A stretch of DNA of 8,990 nt from Bacillota bacterium (GCA_023402915.1 JAEYFO010000228.1:1-8990); one strand, 5' to 3'. Numbered from the stretch's first letter, positions 1 through 5,813 are shown. The notes: generated by a model from the letters alone, not told the origin. Numbers and translations are program-made.

Positions 1-201
1 CGTTCCGCATCATAAGCAAGCCCCTGGGGTCCATCCTGTTGAGAGCCGTCCGCTTCCCTCCCGCCCTGTCCGGAGCGCCGCAGGATTTCTTTTCAGGATT
101 TCTTTTCAGGATTTCTTTTCAAAACTTCTTCAGGAAGAAAACACCCCTGCTCTCTCACAGCATCCCCCGCTTTTTTCTGCCGCGCGCTTCTTCCAAAACG
201 C
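1..201. other. Gene-free left edge
   Basis: No convincing coding region is visible here. One plus-strand frame stays open from the window edge to position 281, but its translation is rich in F, R, P and S with no domain pattern, has no ribosome binding site, and runs through the kinase terminator into the antisense of the kinase gene. The stretch contains a pyrimidine-rich segment with a 13-bp tandem repeat (separate entry). A gene that starts or ends outside the window could contribute a few codons at the very edge, but this cannot be shown. Confidence 0.5.
82..120. repeat. Three perfect tandem copies of a 13-bp unit
   Basis: The unit AGGATTTCTTTTC occurs at 82-94, 95-107 and 108-120 with no mismatch or spacer. 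The flanks (CGCCGC before, AAAACTTCTTCAGG after) do not continue the pattern, although TTCTTCAGG echoes part of it. The unit length is not a multiple of three and no gene is supported here, so it is best read as a non-coding microsatellite-like expansion downstream of the histidine kinase gene. Copy number may vary between strains (inference). Confidence 0.9.
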
Positions 202-224
202 AAAAACGGCCGTCCCTCCGGCCG
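202..224 (-). terminator. Intrinsic terminator of the histidine kinase gene
   Basis: On the minus strand, 13 bp after the kinase stop codon, CGGCCG (224-219) pairs with CGGCCG (212-207) around a six-base loop. Five T residues follow (206-202) and a second T run lies slightly further on. The stem is short (6 bp) but all G/C, and the position fits the end of the kinase transcript. Confidence 0.75.
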
Positions 225-237
225 CTATGCATGGCGC

Positions 238-2076
238 TTATTCCGCCTGTTCCGATTGCTCCGCAGGCAAACGGATGGTAAAGACGGAGCCTTTCCCCGG
301 CGCGCTCTCCACGTCCACCGTGCCGTCGTGCGCCCGGACGATGCCCCAGACGATCGAAAGCCCCAGCCCGGTGGAGTTCTTTTCCCGCACCAGCTTGCCC
401 TGATAATATCGCTCGAAGAGCTTCTCCCGATCCTCCGGCACAATGCCCGGCCCGTCGTCCGCCACGGAAAAGCAAATGCTCACGCCTTCCTTTCGGACGG
501 CAAAGGAAACGTGTCCGCCCTCCGGCGTGAACTTGACGGCGTTGTCGATCAGGTTTTCCACCGCCTGCATCAGTCGATAGGAATCGCCCACGAGCGTCAG
601 CCCCGGCTGGATTTCGCCGGCAAAGGCGATGTTCTTTTTTCCGGCCAGGGCTTCGCCGTTTTGCACCAGGGGCACGCAGAACGTGTCCAGCCGGATGCGG
701 AATTTTTCAAACCGCACGCCGCCCTCTTCCAGCTTCGCCAGAAAGAACAGCTCTTCCGCCATGTGCTCGAGGGTATCGAGCCGGTTTTTGAGCGTGTCCA
801 GCCGGACGGAGCTTTCCGCGTCCGCCGGTTCGATCATCTCCGCCGAGCCCTGCGCCGTAAAAATGGGCGTGCGCAGGTCGTGGAAAATGTTGACCATCAT
901 GCCGTGCTTTCGTTCCTGCTCCAAGACCAGCTGCTCGTTTGCTTCCCGCAGCTCGCTCGTGCGGGCGGCCACCTGCGCATCCAGCCCCTGATTGAGCGTT
1001 TCCAGCCGTTCGGCCAGACGGTCCACTTCGTTGAACTTTCGCGCGAAGCGGTCGTTGACCACGATCATGCTGCCGAGCACAAACAGCAGCCCGCTGAACT
1101 GCGGCAAGTAGTAATAATACAGCACCGTGGGAGAAAGAATACCGGACACATCGACAATGAGCCGGTGATAGACCCGCAGGGCTTCCCGCGCCGCGCACAA
1201 TATGGAAAAGGACAGCGCGCAGGGTACTTTTCTGCGGCAGCCGTCCGCGCAGGCCAGCGCTGTCGGCGCCACCAGCAAATAGGCCAGCTGATTGCCCAGC
1301 CAATAGCCCCCCAGCTGATAAAGCGCCCAAAGGAGGGCCGTTCCGCCCAAAATTCCCTGCCAGCCGATGAGCCACGTCCACCGTTTGGGCAACCGCACGT
1401 CCATCAGGCGGACGGAAAGCGCCGCGCAGAACACCACGCGGAAATACCGCACCGGCTCGGAGATGTTCTTTGCCCCCGCAAGGCTCAGGCTCGAATTGGA
1501 CAGCGCCGACGCCAGCGCCACCACCGCCAGCGCCCCGATGAGCAGCAGATAGTTTTCGCTGCGCTTTTTGAAATAAAGCGACAGGCTGTAAAACACGATG
1601 AGCACGTAAACGCCCACCGTCGCCATGTCCGCGCCGTAAGCAAGGTGCATGGCGCGCCCGGTGTTTTCCGCCGTGCCGAGAAGCACCCTGTCGCGCACCT
1701 GCATGCTGCTTTCCACGATACGAAGCCGCAGCTTTCCCCCCTGCGCCTGCGGCAGCTCCACCCGCTGCGTCCGTTCGTAGTTTTTTTCGCTGTCGTAGGA
1801 ATAAATTTCTTCCCCATCGCAAAAAAGCGAAAAGGAATTCATGTCGCAAAAGACCAGCGCCAGCGGTTCGTCAAAGTTTTCCGGCAGCGCAATGGTAAAT
1901 TCCCCGCCGGAAAGCTCCTTCCATCCGGTGAGCACATAGCTTTTCTCCGCGACGTCCGCCGAAAGCGCGCCCCCTGCCGCCAGCGTCCGCGTGCCGCTGC
2001 CCGCCCACAGGCACAGCACCAGCACCGCCGCCATGACGCCGAAAAAGAACCACAGCCAACGGATCCCCTTGCGCAT
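238..2076 (-). CDS. Membrane sensor histidine kinase with 7TM-type N-terminal half
   Basis: A 612-residue sensor kinase that autophosphorylates on histidine and should pass the phosphate to a response regulator. Residues 8-26 form a signal anchor or signal peptide. Residues about 35-145 are an extracytoplasmic, probably beta-rich sensing region. From about 150 to 340 there are several hydrophobic helices, an arrangement resembling 7TMR-DISM receptors (family assignment inferred). A charged, coiled-coil-like linker (about 342-390) leads to the HisKA H-box FHDLRTPI with the phospho-acceptor His399. The ATPase domain shows an N-box around Asn512 (ENLIDNAVKF), a G1 box DDGPGI (540-545) and a G2 box GLGLS (570-574), so all catalytic motifs are present. 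The start is supported by GGGGAGAG a few bases upstream. The gene is divergent from the response regulator, 62 bp away. The signal sensed is unknown. Confidence 0.93.
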   Translation of the reverse strand: MRKGIRWLWFFFGVMAAVLVLCLWAGSGTRTLAAGGALSADVAEKSYVLTGWKELSGGEFTIALPENFDEPLALVFCDMNSFSLFCDGEEIYSYDSEKNYERTQRVELPQAQGGKLRLRIVESSMQVRDRVLLGTAENTGRAMHLAYGADMATVGVYVLIVFYSLSLYFKKRSENYLLLIGALAVVALASALSNSSLSLAGAKNISEPVRYFRVVFCAALSVRLMDVRLPKRWTWLIGWQGILGGTALLWALYQLGGYWLGNQLAYLLVAPTALACADGCRRKVPCALSFSILCAAREALRVYHRLIVDVSGILSPTVLYYYYLPQFSGLLFVLGSMIVVNDRFARKFNEVDRLAERLETLNQGLDAQVAARTSELREANEQLVLEQERKHGMMVNIFHDLRTPIFTAQGSAEMIEPADAESSVRLDTLKNRLDTLEHMAEELFFLAKLEEGGVRFEKFRIRLDTFCVPLVQNGEALAGKKNIAFAGEIQPGLTLVGDSYRLMQAVENLIDNAVKFTPEGGHVSFAVRKEGVSICFSVADDGPGIVPEDREKLFERYYQGKLVREKNSTGLGLSIVWGIVRAHDGTVDVESAPGKGSVFTIRLPAEQSEQAE

Positions 2077-2097
2077 TTTTTCTCTCCCCGTTACAAT
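2069..2097 (+). promoter_or_regulatory. Putative promoter of the response regulator gene
   Basis: TTGCGC (2069-2074) and TACAAT (2092-2097) are separated by 17 bp. The -10 hexamer matches 5 of 6 consensus bases and the -35 keeps TTG. The -35 lies inside the first codons of the divergent kinase gene, so the two promoters must be interleaved. No equally good minus-strand promoter was found for the kinase; TAGAAT-like hexamers occur there without a good -35. Confidence 0.45.
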
Positions 2098-2138
2098 TTA
2101 ACCAGCTTCTATTCTATCACAGGAGGCGAAAAAACGAC

Positions 2139-2825
2139 ATGGCCCGCATTCTCCTTGTGGAGGACGACTCCGCTCTGTCGGAAATTATCCGCTTTTATCT
2201 GACGAAGGGCGAGCGCCCGTATGACGTTACCTGGGCGCAGACCGCGCAGGAAGCCCTCGAGGCCGCGCCCAAGGGCTTTGATCTGATCCTGCTGGACATC
2301 ATGCTGCCCGATCTGGACGGCCTTTCGCTCTGCACCCGCCTGCGCCGGATCCTCTATTGCCCGATCATCTTCATCAGCAGCCTGGACGACGACGATACCA
2401 TCGTGCGCGCGCTCCATCTGGGCGGCGACGATTATCTGGCCAAGCCCTTCAAATGCCCCGTGCTCCTTGCCAAGATCGAAGCGCACCTTCGCCGGGCGCA
2501 GGGCGGGATGCTGCCGCCGGAAATTCTTGAAGCGGGCGAGCTGCGCCTGAGCGTCAACGACCATACCGTCGAAAAAAACGGCGAAGCAATCTATCTTTCG
2601 CCGACGGAATTCCAGATCCTGCTGTTTTTCATGGCGAACCGCGGCCGCGTCGTCGATCTGGAGGAGGTCTATCAGGCCGTCTGGCAAAAGCCCAGCCTGG
2701 GCGATGTGCGCACCGTGCCCGTCCACGTGGGAAACCTGCGCAAAAAGATCGAAGATTCTCCCGCCGAGCCCCGCTATATCAAAACCGTCAAGCGCATCGG
2801 CTACCGTTTTGACGGCGGCGAATAA
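2139..2825 (+). CDS. OmpR/PhoB-family response regulator
   Basis: A 228-residue DNA-binding response regulator of normal length for the family. The receiver domain (about 1-120) has the acidic pocket in VEDD (7-10), the phospho-acceptor Asp53 in LLDIMLPD, Ser80 at the switch Thr/Ser position, and Lys102 in the YLAKPF motif. The winged-helix output domain (about 130-225) shows the family signatures VHVGNLRKKIE and YIKTVKRIGYRF near the C-terminus. The start follows AGGAGG (2121-2126) by 12 bp, slightly long. Its likely partner is the divergently transcribed kinase at 238-2076. It probably activates or represses promoters by binding direct repeats, as known for OmpR-type regulators; no target is identified in the window. 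Confidence 0.95.
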   Translation: MARILLVEDDSALSEIIRFYLTKGERPYDVTWAQTAQEALEAAPKGFDLILLDIMLPDLDGLSLCTRLRRILYCPIIFISSLDDDDTIVRALHLGGDDYLAKPFKCPVLLAKIEAHLRRAQGGMLPPEILEAGELRLSVNDHTVEKNGEAIYLSPTEFQILLFFMANRGRVVDLEEVYQAVWQKPSLGDVRTVPVHVGNLRKKIEDSPAEPRYIKTVKRIGYRFDGGE

Positions 2826-2836
2826 CGCGCCTCTCC

Positions 2837-2867
2837 GGCCTGCCCGAACAGGGGCGGGCCATTTTTT
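2837..2867 (+). terminator. Intrinsic terminator of the response regulator gene
   Basis: GGCCTGCCC (2837-2845) pairs with GGGCGGGCC (2852-2860), giving a 9-bp stem with one G-U wobble and a six-base loop. It is followed by A and six T residues (2862-2867), 11 bp after the stop codon. This is a textbook Rho-independent terminator. Confidence 0.92.
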
Positions 2868-3285
2868 GCGGTTGGACTCTCTGTTTTGCGGCGCAGGCGG
2901 CCGGGGATTCGAAAATTACGAAAATCGGAAGCGCTTTGCAAAGTTCAAGGTTGAACGGAGTTCCCGGCTCCTCTCTTTTCAGGCTTCTTTCTTTTCAGCC
3001 CGCCTTTTTGGAAAACACCTGAAAAACGCCGCTGCCGCTCTTTCGTTATGCCCGCCGCATGTTTGAAAAAATCAACAACACTCCATACCTCTCTTTTCTG
3101 CAAAACTCGCCGCGCTTTCTGCTGTCCGGCAATTTTCCATTCGACTCGCACCCGATCTGCATTGGAGTTTCCATACTTTGTTCCTTCTCTTTGGGAAAAG
3201 TCCCTGCGTAAACTTCCCTCTTTTCGGGCATCCTGTCAGAAAGCAAATTCTTCGGACAGCATCGGCCAAAAATTTCGTTTTACCG
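2868..3285. other. Gene-free stretch between terminator and promoter
   Basis: About 420 bp with no convincing gene. Short open frames on both strands (60-120 codons) overlap one another, lack ribosome binding sites and have no recognisable motifs. Base composition is visibly less GC-rich than the neighbouring genes, with C/T-rich runs. The only structured element seen is the inverted repeat GTTCAA-GG-TTGAAC at 2943-2956. No riboswitch or known RNA fold was recognised by eye. Confidence 0.55.
2943..2956. promoter_or_regulatory. Inverted repeat GTTCAA-GG-TTGAAC, possible operator
   Basis: Perfect 6-bp arms separated by 2 bp. The loop would be too small for an RNA hairpin, so a protein-binding site is the more likely reading if it is functional. 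There is no adjacent promoter of quality and no neighbouring regulator that clearly claims it, so it may be a chance palindrome. Confidence 0.25.
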
Positions 3286-3315
3286 TTGACAGCCTGCCCG
3301 GGGATATGCTAAAAT
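3286..3315 (+). promoter_or_regulatory. Promoter of the DUF3793-flavodoxin operon
   Basis: TTGACA (3286-3291, perfect -35) and TAAAAT (3310-3315, 5 of 6 for -10) with an 18-bp spacer. The predicted start point is near 3322, just before the first inverted repeat, leaving a leader of about 96 nt before the DUF3793 start codon. This is the best -35 in the window. Confidence 0.8.
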
Positions 3316-3322
3316 CCAATTA

Positions 3323-3338
3323 GTTAGCATAAGCTAAC
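3323..3338. promoter_or_regulatory. Operator copy 1, GTTAGC-ATAA-GCTAAC
   Basis: A perfect inverted repeat with 6-bp arms and a 4-bp spacer, placed directly downstream of the -10 hexamer at about +1 to +16. A protein bound here would block transcription. The same half-sites recur at 3386-3401. The TTAG/CTAA half-site character recalls DtxR/IdeR-family metal-responsive sites (inference, not a proven match). Confidence 0.7.
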
Positions 3339-3343
3339 GAAGT

Positions 3344-3372
3344 GGGGACAGAAAGCGGTTTCATCCCTTTTT
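3344..3372 (+). promoter_or_regulatory. Possible attenuator-like hairpin in the operon leader
   Basis: GGGA (3345-3348) can pair with TCCC (3364-3367) and GAAA (3351-3354) with TTTC (3359-3362) around a GCGG tetraloop, with a small CA/A internal loop. Five T residues follow (3368-3372). It resembles a weak terminator lying between the promoter and the first gene. The stem is interrupted and only modestly stable, so function is uncertain. Confidence 0.3.
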
Positions 3373-3385
3373 CTTCTCCCTGACA

Positions 3386-3401
3386 GTTAGCAGGCGCTAA
3401 T
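3386..3401. promoter_or_regulatory. Operator copy 2, GTTAGC-AGGC-GCTAAT
   Basis: A second inverted repeat with the same TTAGC/GCTAA half-sites and the same 4-bp spacing as copy 1. Only the outermost base of the right arm differs, and the spacer sequence is different. Its centre is 63 bp from copy 1, close to six DNA helical turns. It ends 2 bp before the ribosome binding site of the DUF3793 gene. Conserved arms with a diverged spacer suggest selection for protein binding. Confidence 0.65.
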
Positions 3402-3417
3402 CCAGGAAGGAACTACG

Positions 3418-3978
3418 ATGTGCGAAAAGTTTGAGCAGACGCTGGCCTACCACTGCGCCCCCACCCTCGCGGGCATCAAGCCGGCGAGCATGGTTTCGCT
3501 CCCCGCGAAGGATTACGACGACCCGGCGGCCCTTTTGGCGGAATACGGCGCGCTGTTTTCCCGCCGCGGCATTTGCTTTGAGGTACTGTGTCAGTGCCCC
3601 CGCCGGACGCTTTTGCTGGTGTACCGGCCCGCGCTGCTTGCCGCAACCCTTCGTGCGCCCATGGCGCGGGCGCTGCTGCGGCGAACGGGCTATCCGCCCT
3701 TCGGGGCGCTCCCGGAGCAGCTGGCCTTTTTGCGGCGGCGCATGGAGCAGGAGGACTTTCCGCATGAGATCGGCCTGTTTCTGGGCTATCCGCCGGAGGA
3801 CGTGGCGGCGTTTTCCGTCCATCACGGCGAAAACTACAAGCTTTGCGGGCACTGGAAAGTCTATTGCGACGAAGAATCCGCCCGCCGCTGTTTCGCACGC
3901 TACGACCGCTGCCGTGCGGCGCTGTGCCGCAGGCTTTCCCATGGATGCTCGCTTTCGGAGATTTTCCCCGTGGCTTAA
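3418..3978 (+). CDS. DUF3793 family protein
   Basis: A 186-residue soluble protein without signal peptide or membrane segment. It is recognised as DUF3793 by the C-terminal block HEIGLFLGYPPEDV (116-129) and the GHWKVYCD segment (144-151), followed by a Cys/Arg-rich helix ending in a GCSLSEIF motif. Cysteines are frequent (for example 13, 53, 58, 60, 143, 150, 158, 165, 170, 177), but no standard metal-binding motif stands out. The biochemical function of the family is not known to me. Members are often found beside flavodoxin and ferrous-iron transport genes in clostridia, which suggests an iron-related role (inference). The start follows AGGAAGG (3404-3410) by 7 bp. It is first in an operon, 42 bp before the flavodoxin gene, behind two operator copies. 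Confidence 0.88.
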   Translation: MCEKFEQTLAYHCAPTLAGIKPASMVSLPAKDYDDPAALLAEYGALFSRRGICFEVLCQCPRRTLLLVYRPALLAATLRAPMARALLRRTGYPPFGALPEQLAFLRRRMEQEDFPHEIGLFLGYPPEDVAAFSVHHGENYKLCGHWKVYCDEESARRCFARYDRCRAALCRRLSHGCSLSEIFPVA

Positions 3979-4020
3979 ACCAATCTTCGCTTGATTTTTT
4001 CTTTACAGGAGGAAAGACTC

Positions 4021-4449
4021 ATGAGTAAAGTTGCTGTTATCTACTGGTCCGGCACCGGTAACACCGAAGCCATGGCCAGCGCCGTTGCCGAAGGCGCCCG
4101 CACTGCCGGCGCCGAAGTGACCCTGGCAAGCGTTGCGGACATCAACGCCGCCGGCGCCGCGCAGTACGACCATCTGGCGCTCGGCTGCCCGGCCATGGGC
4201 GCGGAAGTGCTGGAAGAGGACGAATTTGAGCCCTTCTTCACCGAACTGGAAAGCAGCCTTTCCGGCAAGAAGCTGGCGCTGTTCGGCTCTTACGGCTGGG
4301 GCGACGGCGAATGGATGCGCAACTGGCAGGATCGCTGCACCGCGGCGGGCGCTGCGCTTTGCGGCGAAGGCCTGATGGTCAACGGCGAACCGGACGGCGA
4401 CGCCATCGCCGAATGCCAGGCGCTGGGTAAGGCCATCGCCGAAGCCTGA
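4021..4449 (+). CDS. Flavodoxin (short-chain)
   Basis: A 142-residue FMN-binding electron carrier of short-chain flavodoxin length. The phosphate-binding loop is SGTGNT (10-15) after the first beta strand VAVIYW. The two loops that flank the isoalloxazine ring correspond to GCPAMG (55-60) and GSYGWGDGEWM (89-99). Flavodoxin carries low-potential electrons in the cytoplasm and commonly replaces ferredoxin when iron is scarce (established knowledge). The start at 4021 is set by AGGAGG (4007-4012) with 8-bp spacing; an in-frame ATG at 3991 lacks such a site and would add ten non-conserved residues. No terminator lies between this gene and DUF3793, so they are probably cotranscribed and share the duplicated operator. 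A terminator follows at 4511-4542. Confidence 0.95.
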   Translation: MSKVAVIYWSGTGNTEAMASAVAEGARTAGAEVTLASVADINAAGAAQYDHLALGCPAMGAEVLEEDEFEPFFTELESSLSGKKLALFGSYGWGDGEWMRNWQDRCTAAGAALCGEGLMVNGEPDGDAIAECQALGKAIAEA

Positions 4450-4497
4450 GGAAGCCTGCGTCCCCCACCCTCCCTCGAAAACCCTCTTTTGCCCTCT

Positions 4498-4629
4498 CTA
4501 TCTCTTTTCCAAAGGCCCGGATGGCTGTTCGTCCGGGTCTTTCCTTTTGCGCAGGGATTCTTTCAAAAAATCCTTGAGCGCAAACACCCCGCACAGCAGC
4601 GCGGCCGAAAACGCGATCGAAAGCGCCAT
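4498..4629 (-). CDS. Possible 43-residue single-pass membrane peptide
   Basis: A short open frame with a hydrophobic N-terminal helix (about residues 2-18, MALSIAFSAALLCGVFAL) followed by a strongly charged, mostly basic tail rich in K, R, D, E and P. This is the usual layout of a small single-pass membrane protein with a cytoplasmic tail. AGGGAGGG lies just upstream of the ATG at suitable spacing. It is convergent with the flavodoxin gene, and its C-terminal codons overlap the flavodoxin terminator hairpin. No homologue is recognised. Against it: no clear promoter was found, and the frame remains open upstream into the repeat array, so it could be a chance frame. Confidence 0.35.
   Translation of the reverse strand: MALSIAFSAALLCGVFALKDFLKESLRKRKDPDEQPSGPLEKR
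4511..4542 (+). terminator. Terminator of the DUF3793-flavodoxin operon
   Basis: AAAGGCCCGGA (4511-4521) pairs with TCCGGGTCTTT (4532-4542) as an 11-bp stem with one G-U wobble and a ten-base loop. A T-rich tail follows (TTTCCTTTT, beginning within the stem). It lies about 60 bp after the flavodoxin stop. The hairpin sits inside a possible minus-strand small gene. Confidence 0.75.
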
Positions 4630-4741
4630 GGGTTTCCCTCCCTTTTTCGGAATTTTGCAAGGTGTTCCCCTTTCCTCCGGAGCTACGGCTCGCCGGGGAC
4701 GCTTTCCCCCTTCGGCGCACAGATCTGCCCGCATCCCCTCT

Positions 4742-4868
4742 CTCTCCGGGGCGCATAGTGCCCTTTGGGGCACACGGTACCCTCCGGGGCCACGGTACCC
4801 ACTGGGGCACATGGTACCCTCCGGGGCACATGTACCCTCCGGGGCACACGGTACCCTCTGGGGCACAC
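4742..4868. repeat. Tandem array of about seven 18/19-bp repeats
   Basis: The unit is approximately CCCTCCGGGGCACAYGGTA. Copies lie at 4761-4779, 4780-4797, 4798-4816, 4817-4834 and 4835-4853, with a degenerate copy before (from about 4742) and a partial copy at 4854-4868. Lengths alternate 19, 18, 19, 18, 19. GGTACC spans four of the unit junctions (4776, 4794, 4813, 4850). There are no unique spacers, so this is not a CRISPR array. The units are not multiples of three throughout, which argues against a protein repeat. The array lies in a gene-free region between the flavodoxin terminator and the tetR-type gene. Confidence 0.9.
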
Positions 4869-5064
4869 AGCAGGAACCGTATGCGGCCTTGTCAACTACT
4901 ATAAGTATTGTATGCGCGAAACGGACTTTTGGTTTTTGCCCGCCGGAACAATCCCCTCCACCTGCGGCACGGTTGCGCGCTTTTTGCGCTCGTTTTTCTT
5001 CACGGGGCGGACGATCCGAAATTTTTCTCTTTGATTCCGGTTCAACAACCTTCCGCTTTCATGA
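4869..5064. other. Gene-free stretch upstream of the TetR-family promoter
   Basis: No gene is supported between the repeat array and the promoter at 5042. The segment contains an AT-rich patch around 4890-4913 with the small palindrome TACT-ATA-AGTA (4897-4907), flanked by CAA and TTG with one extra base. This could be an operator but is too short to assign. Several open frames cross the region, but none has a ribosome binding site or recognisable motif. Confidence 0.4.
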
Positions 5065-5070
5065 TATAAT
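5042..5070 (+). promoter_or_regulatory. Promoter of the TetR-family gene
   Basis: A perfect -10, TATAAT (5065-5070), is preceded at 17 bp by TCAACA (5042-5047), a 4 of 6 match for -35. The -10 lies inside an 11-bp palindrome, GATAT-A-ATATC (5063-5073), which might serve as an autoregulatory site but is short. Predicted start is near 5077, giving a leader of about 95 nt. Confidence 0.65.
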
Positions 5071-5171
5071 ATCTTCACAAAACAACGTGCGCTTTTGCAT
5101 TTTGCCGTATTTTGTCTGTTTTTTCATCGAAAATCCACCAAAAGCGCCCAGTTTACCAAAGGAGGAGTCTG

Positions 5172-5747
5172 ATGTCTCAGTTCACCAAAAAAGCGATCAT
5201 CGCATCGTTTCTCCGGCTGCTGGAAGATCGTCCGCTCGACAAGATCACCGTCAAGGACATCATCGAGGACTGCGACGTGAGCCGCGGTACGTTTTACTAT
5301 TATTTTCCCGACATCTACGCACTGGTGGAAACGGTGTTTGAAGAGGAATGTGCGCGCCTGCTCAAGGAAAATCCCATCGGCGATTCTTCCTGGCAGGAAG
5401 GGTTTCTCAAGGCGACGGAGCTGGCCAAAGCCAGCAAGCGGCGGCTCTATCACGCCTATAACGCCATCAACCACGAAAAGATGGAGGAATACCTCTATCA
5501 GGTGGTGTATCACCTGCTGTTTACCTACGTCGAGCAGCAGGCGCAGGGACTTTCCGCCGCGAAGCGGGATCAGGAGCTGGTATGTATGTTCTACACCAAC
5601 GCACTGGTGAGCCTTATCAGCCGCTGGATCAACCACGGCATGAAGGAGGACGCCGCCGAGTACATCCGCGAACTGGGCCGGCTGTTTTCCGGAAACATCC
5701 GCACGGTGCTGGAGCGTTGCAGCCAGCCGTCCACCGAAAAAAACTGA
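5172..5747 (+). CDS. TetR/AcrR-family transcriptional regulator
   Basis: A 191-residue repressor of typical TetR length. The N-terminal DNA-binding domain (about 1-56) contains the helix-turn-helix ITVKDIIEDCDVSRGTFYYY (25-44), with the family hallmark G-T-F-Y-Y-Y-F. The rest is helical and forms the ligand-binding and dimerisation domain; its ligand cannot be predicted. The domain layout resembles the DhaS-like branch of the family (inference). The start is fixed by AAAGGAGG (5158-5165) with a 6-bp spacing; an upstream in-frame ATG at 5112 lacks a site. It is transcribed in the same direction as the downstream DUF308-MMPL operon but is separated from it by a strong terminator. It probably represses that operon and perhaps itself, the usual pattern for TetR genes beside exporters. 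Confidence 0.93.
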   Translation: MSQFTKKAIIASFLRLLEDRPLDKITVKDIIEDCDVSRGTFYYYFPDIYALVETVFEEECARLLKENPIGDSSWQEGFLKATELAKASKRRLYHAYNAINHEKMEEYLYQVVYHLLFTYVEQQAQGLSAAKRDQELVCMFYTNALVSLISRWINHGMKEDAAEYIRELGRLFSGNIRTVLERCSQPSTEKN

Positions 5748-5813
5748 CAGTTCCCGTCCGCCGTCCAAAAACCGACAAACCCGTCCCTTTGAACAAAAAT
5801 CAGCCAATGCTCC

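Noticed and set aside
1..34. A possible minus-strand gene start (ATG at 34-32, reading M-D-P-R-G-L-L) running off the left edge
   Set aside because: Only eleven codons are visible, there is no well-spaced ribosome binding site, and no family can be recognised.
256..2202. A 648-codon open frame on the plus strand antisense to the histidine kinase
   Set aside because: The kinase on the opposite strand has all catalytic motifs. The antisense translation is rich in R, H, Q and P with no domain pattern, which is typical of the mirror frame of a GC-rich gene, and it has no ribosome binding site.
3431..3994. A 187-codon frame overlapping the DUF3793 gene on the same strand
   Set aside because: It is an out-of-frame shadow, very rich in Arg, Pro and Trp. 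The DUF3793 frame has the ribosome binding site and family motifs.
4742..4868. Reading the tandem array as a CRISPR
   Set aside because: The units are directly adjacent with no unique spacers, and no cas genes are present.
4742..4868. Reading the tandem array as a Cys/Pro/Gly-rich repeat protein on the minus strand
   Set aside because: Units of 18 and 19 bp shift the frame from copy to copy; peptide-like periodicity arises only because all frames of the unit are similar.
4547..5341. A 264-codon plus-strand frame crossing the repeat array and the TetR start
   Set aside because: It runs through a terminator tail, non-coding repeats and a promoter, then overlaps the TetR gene out of frame. It has no recognisable domain.
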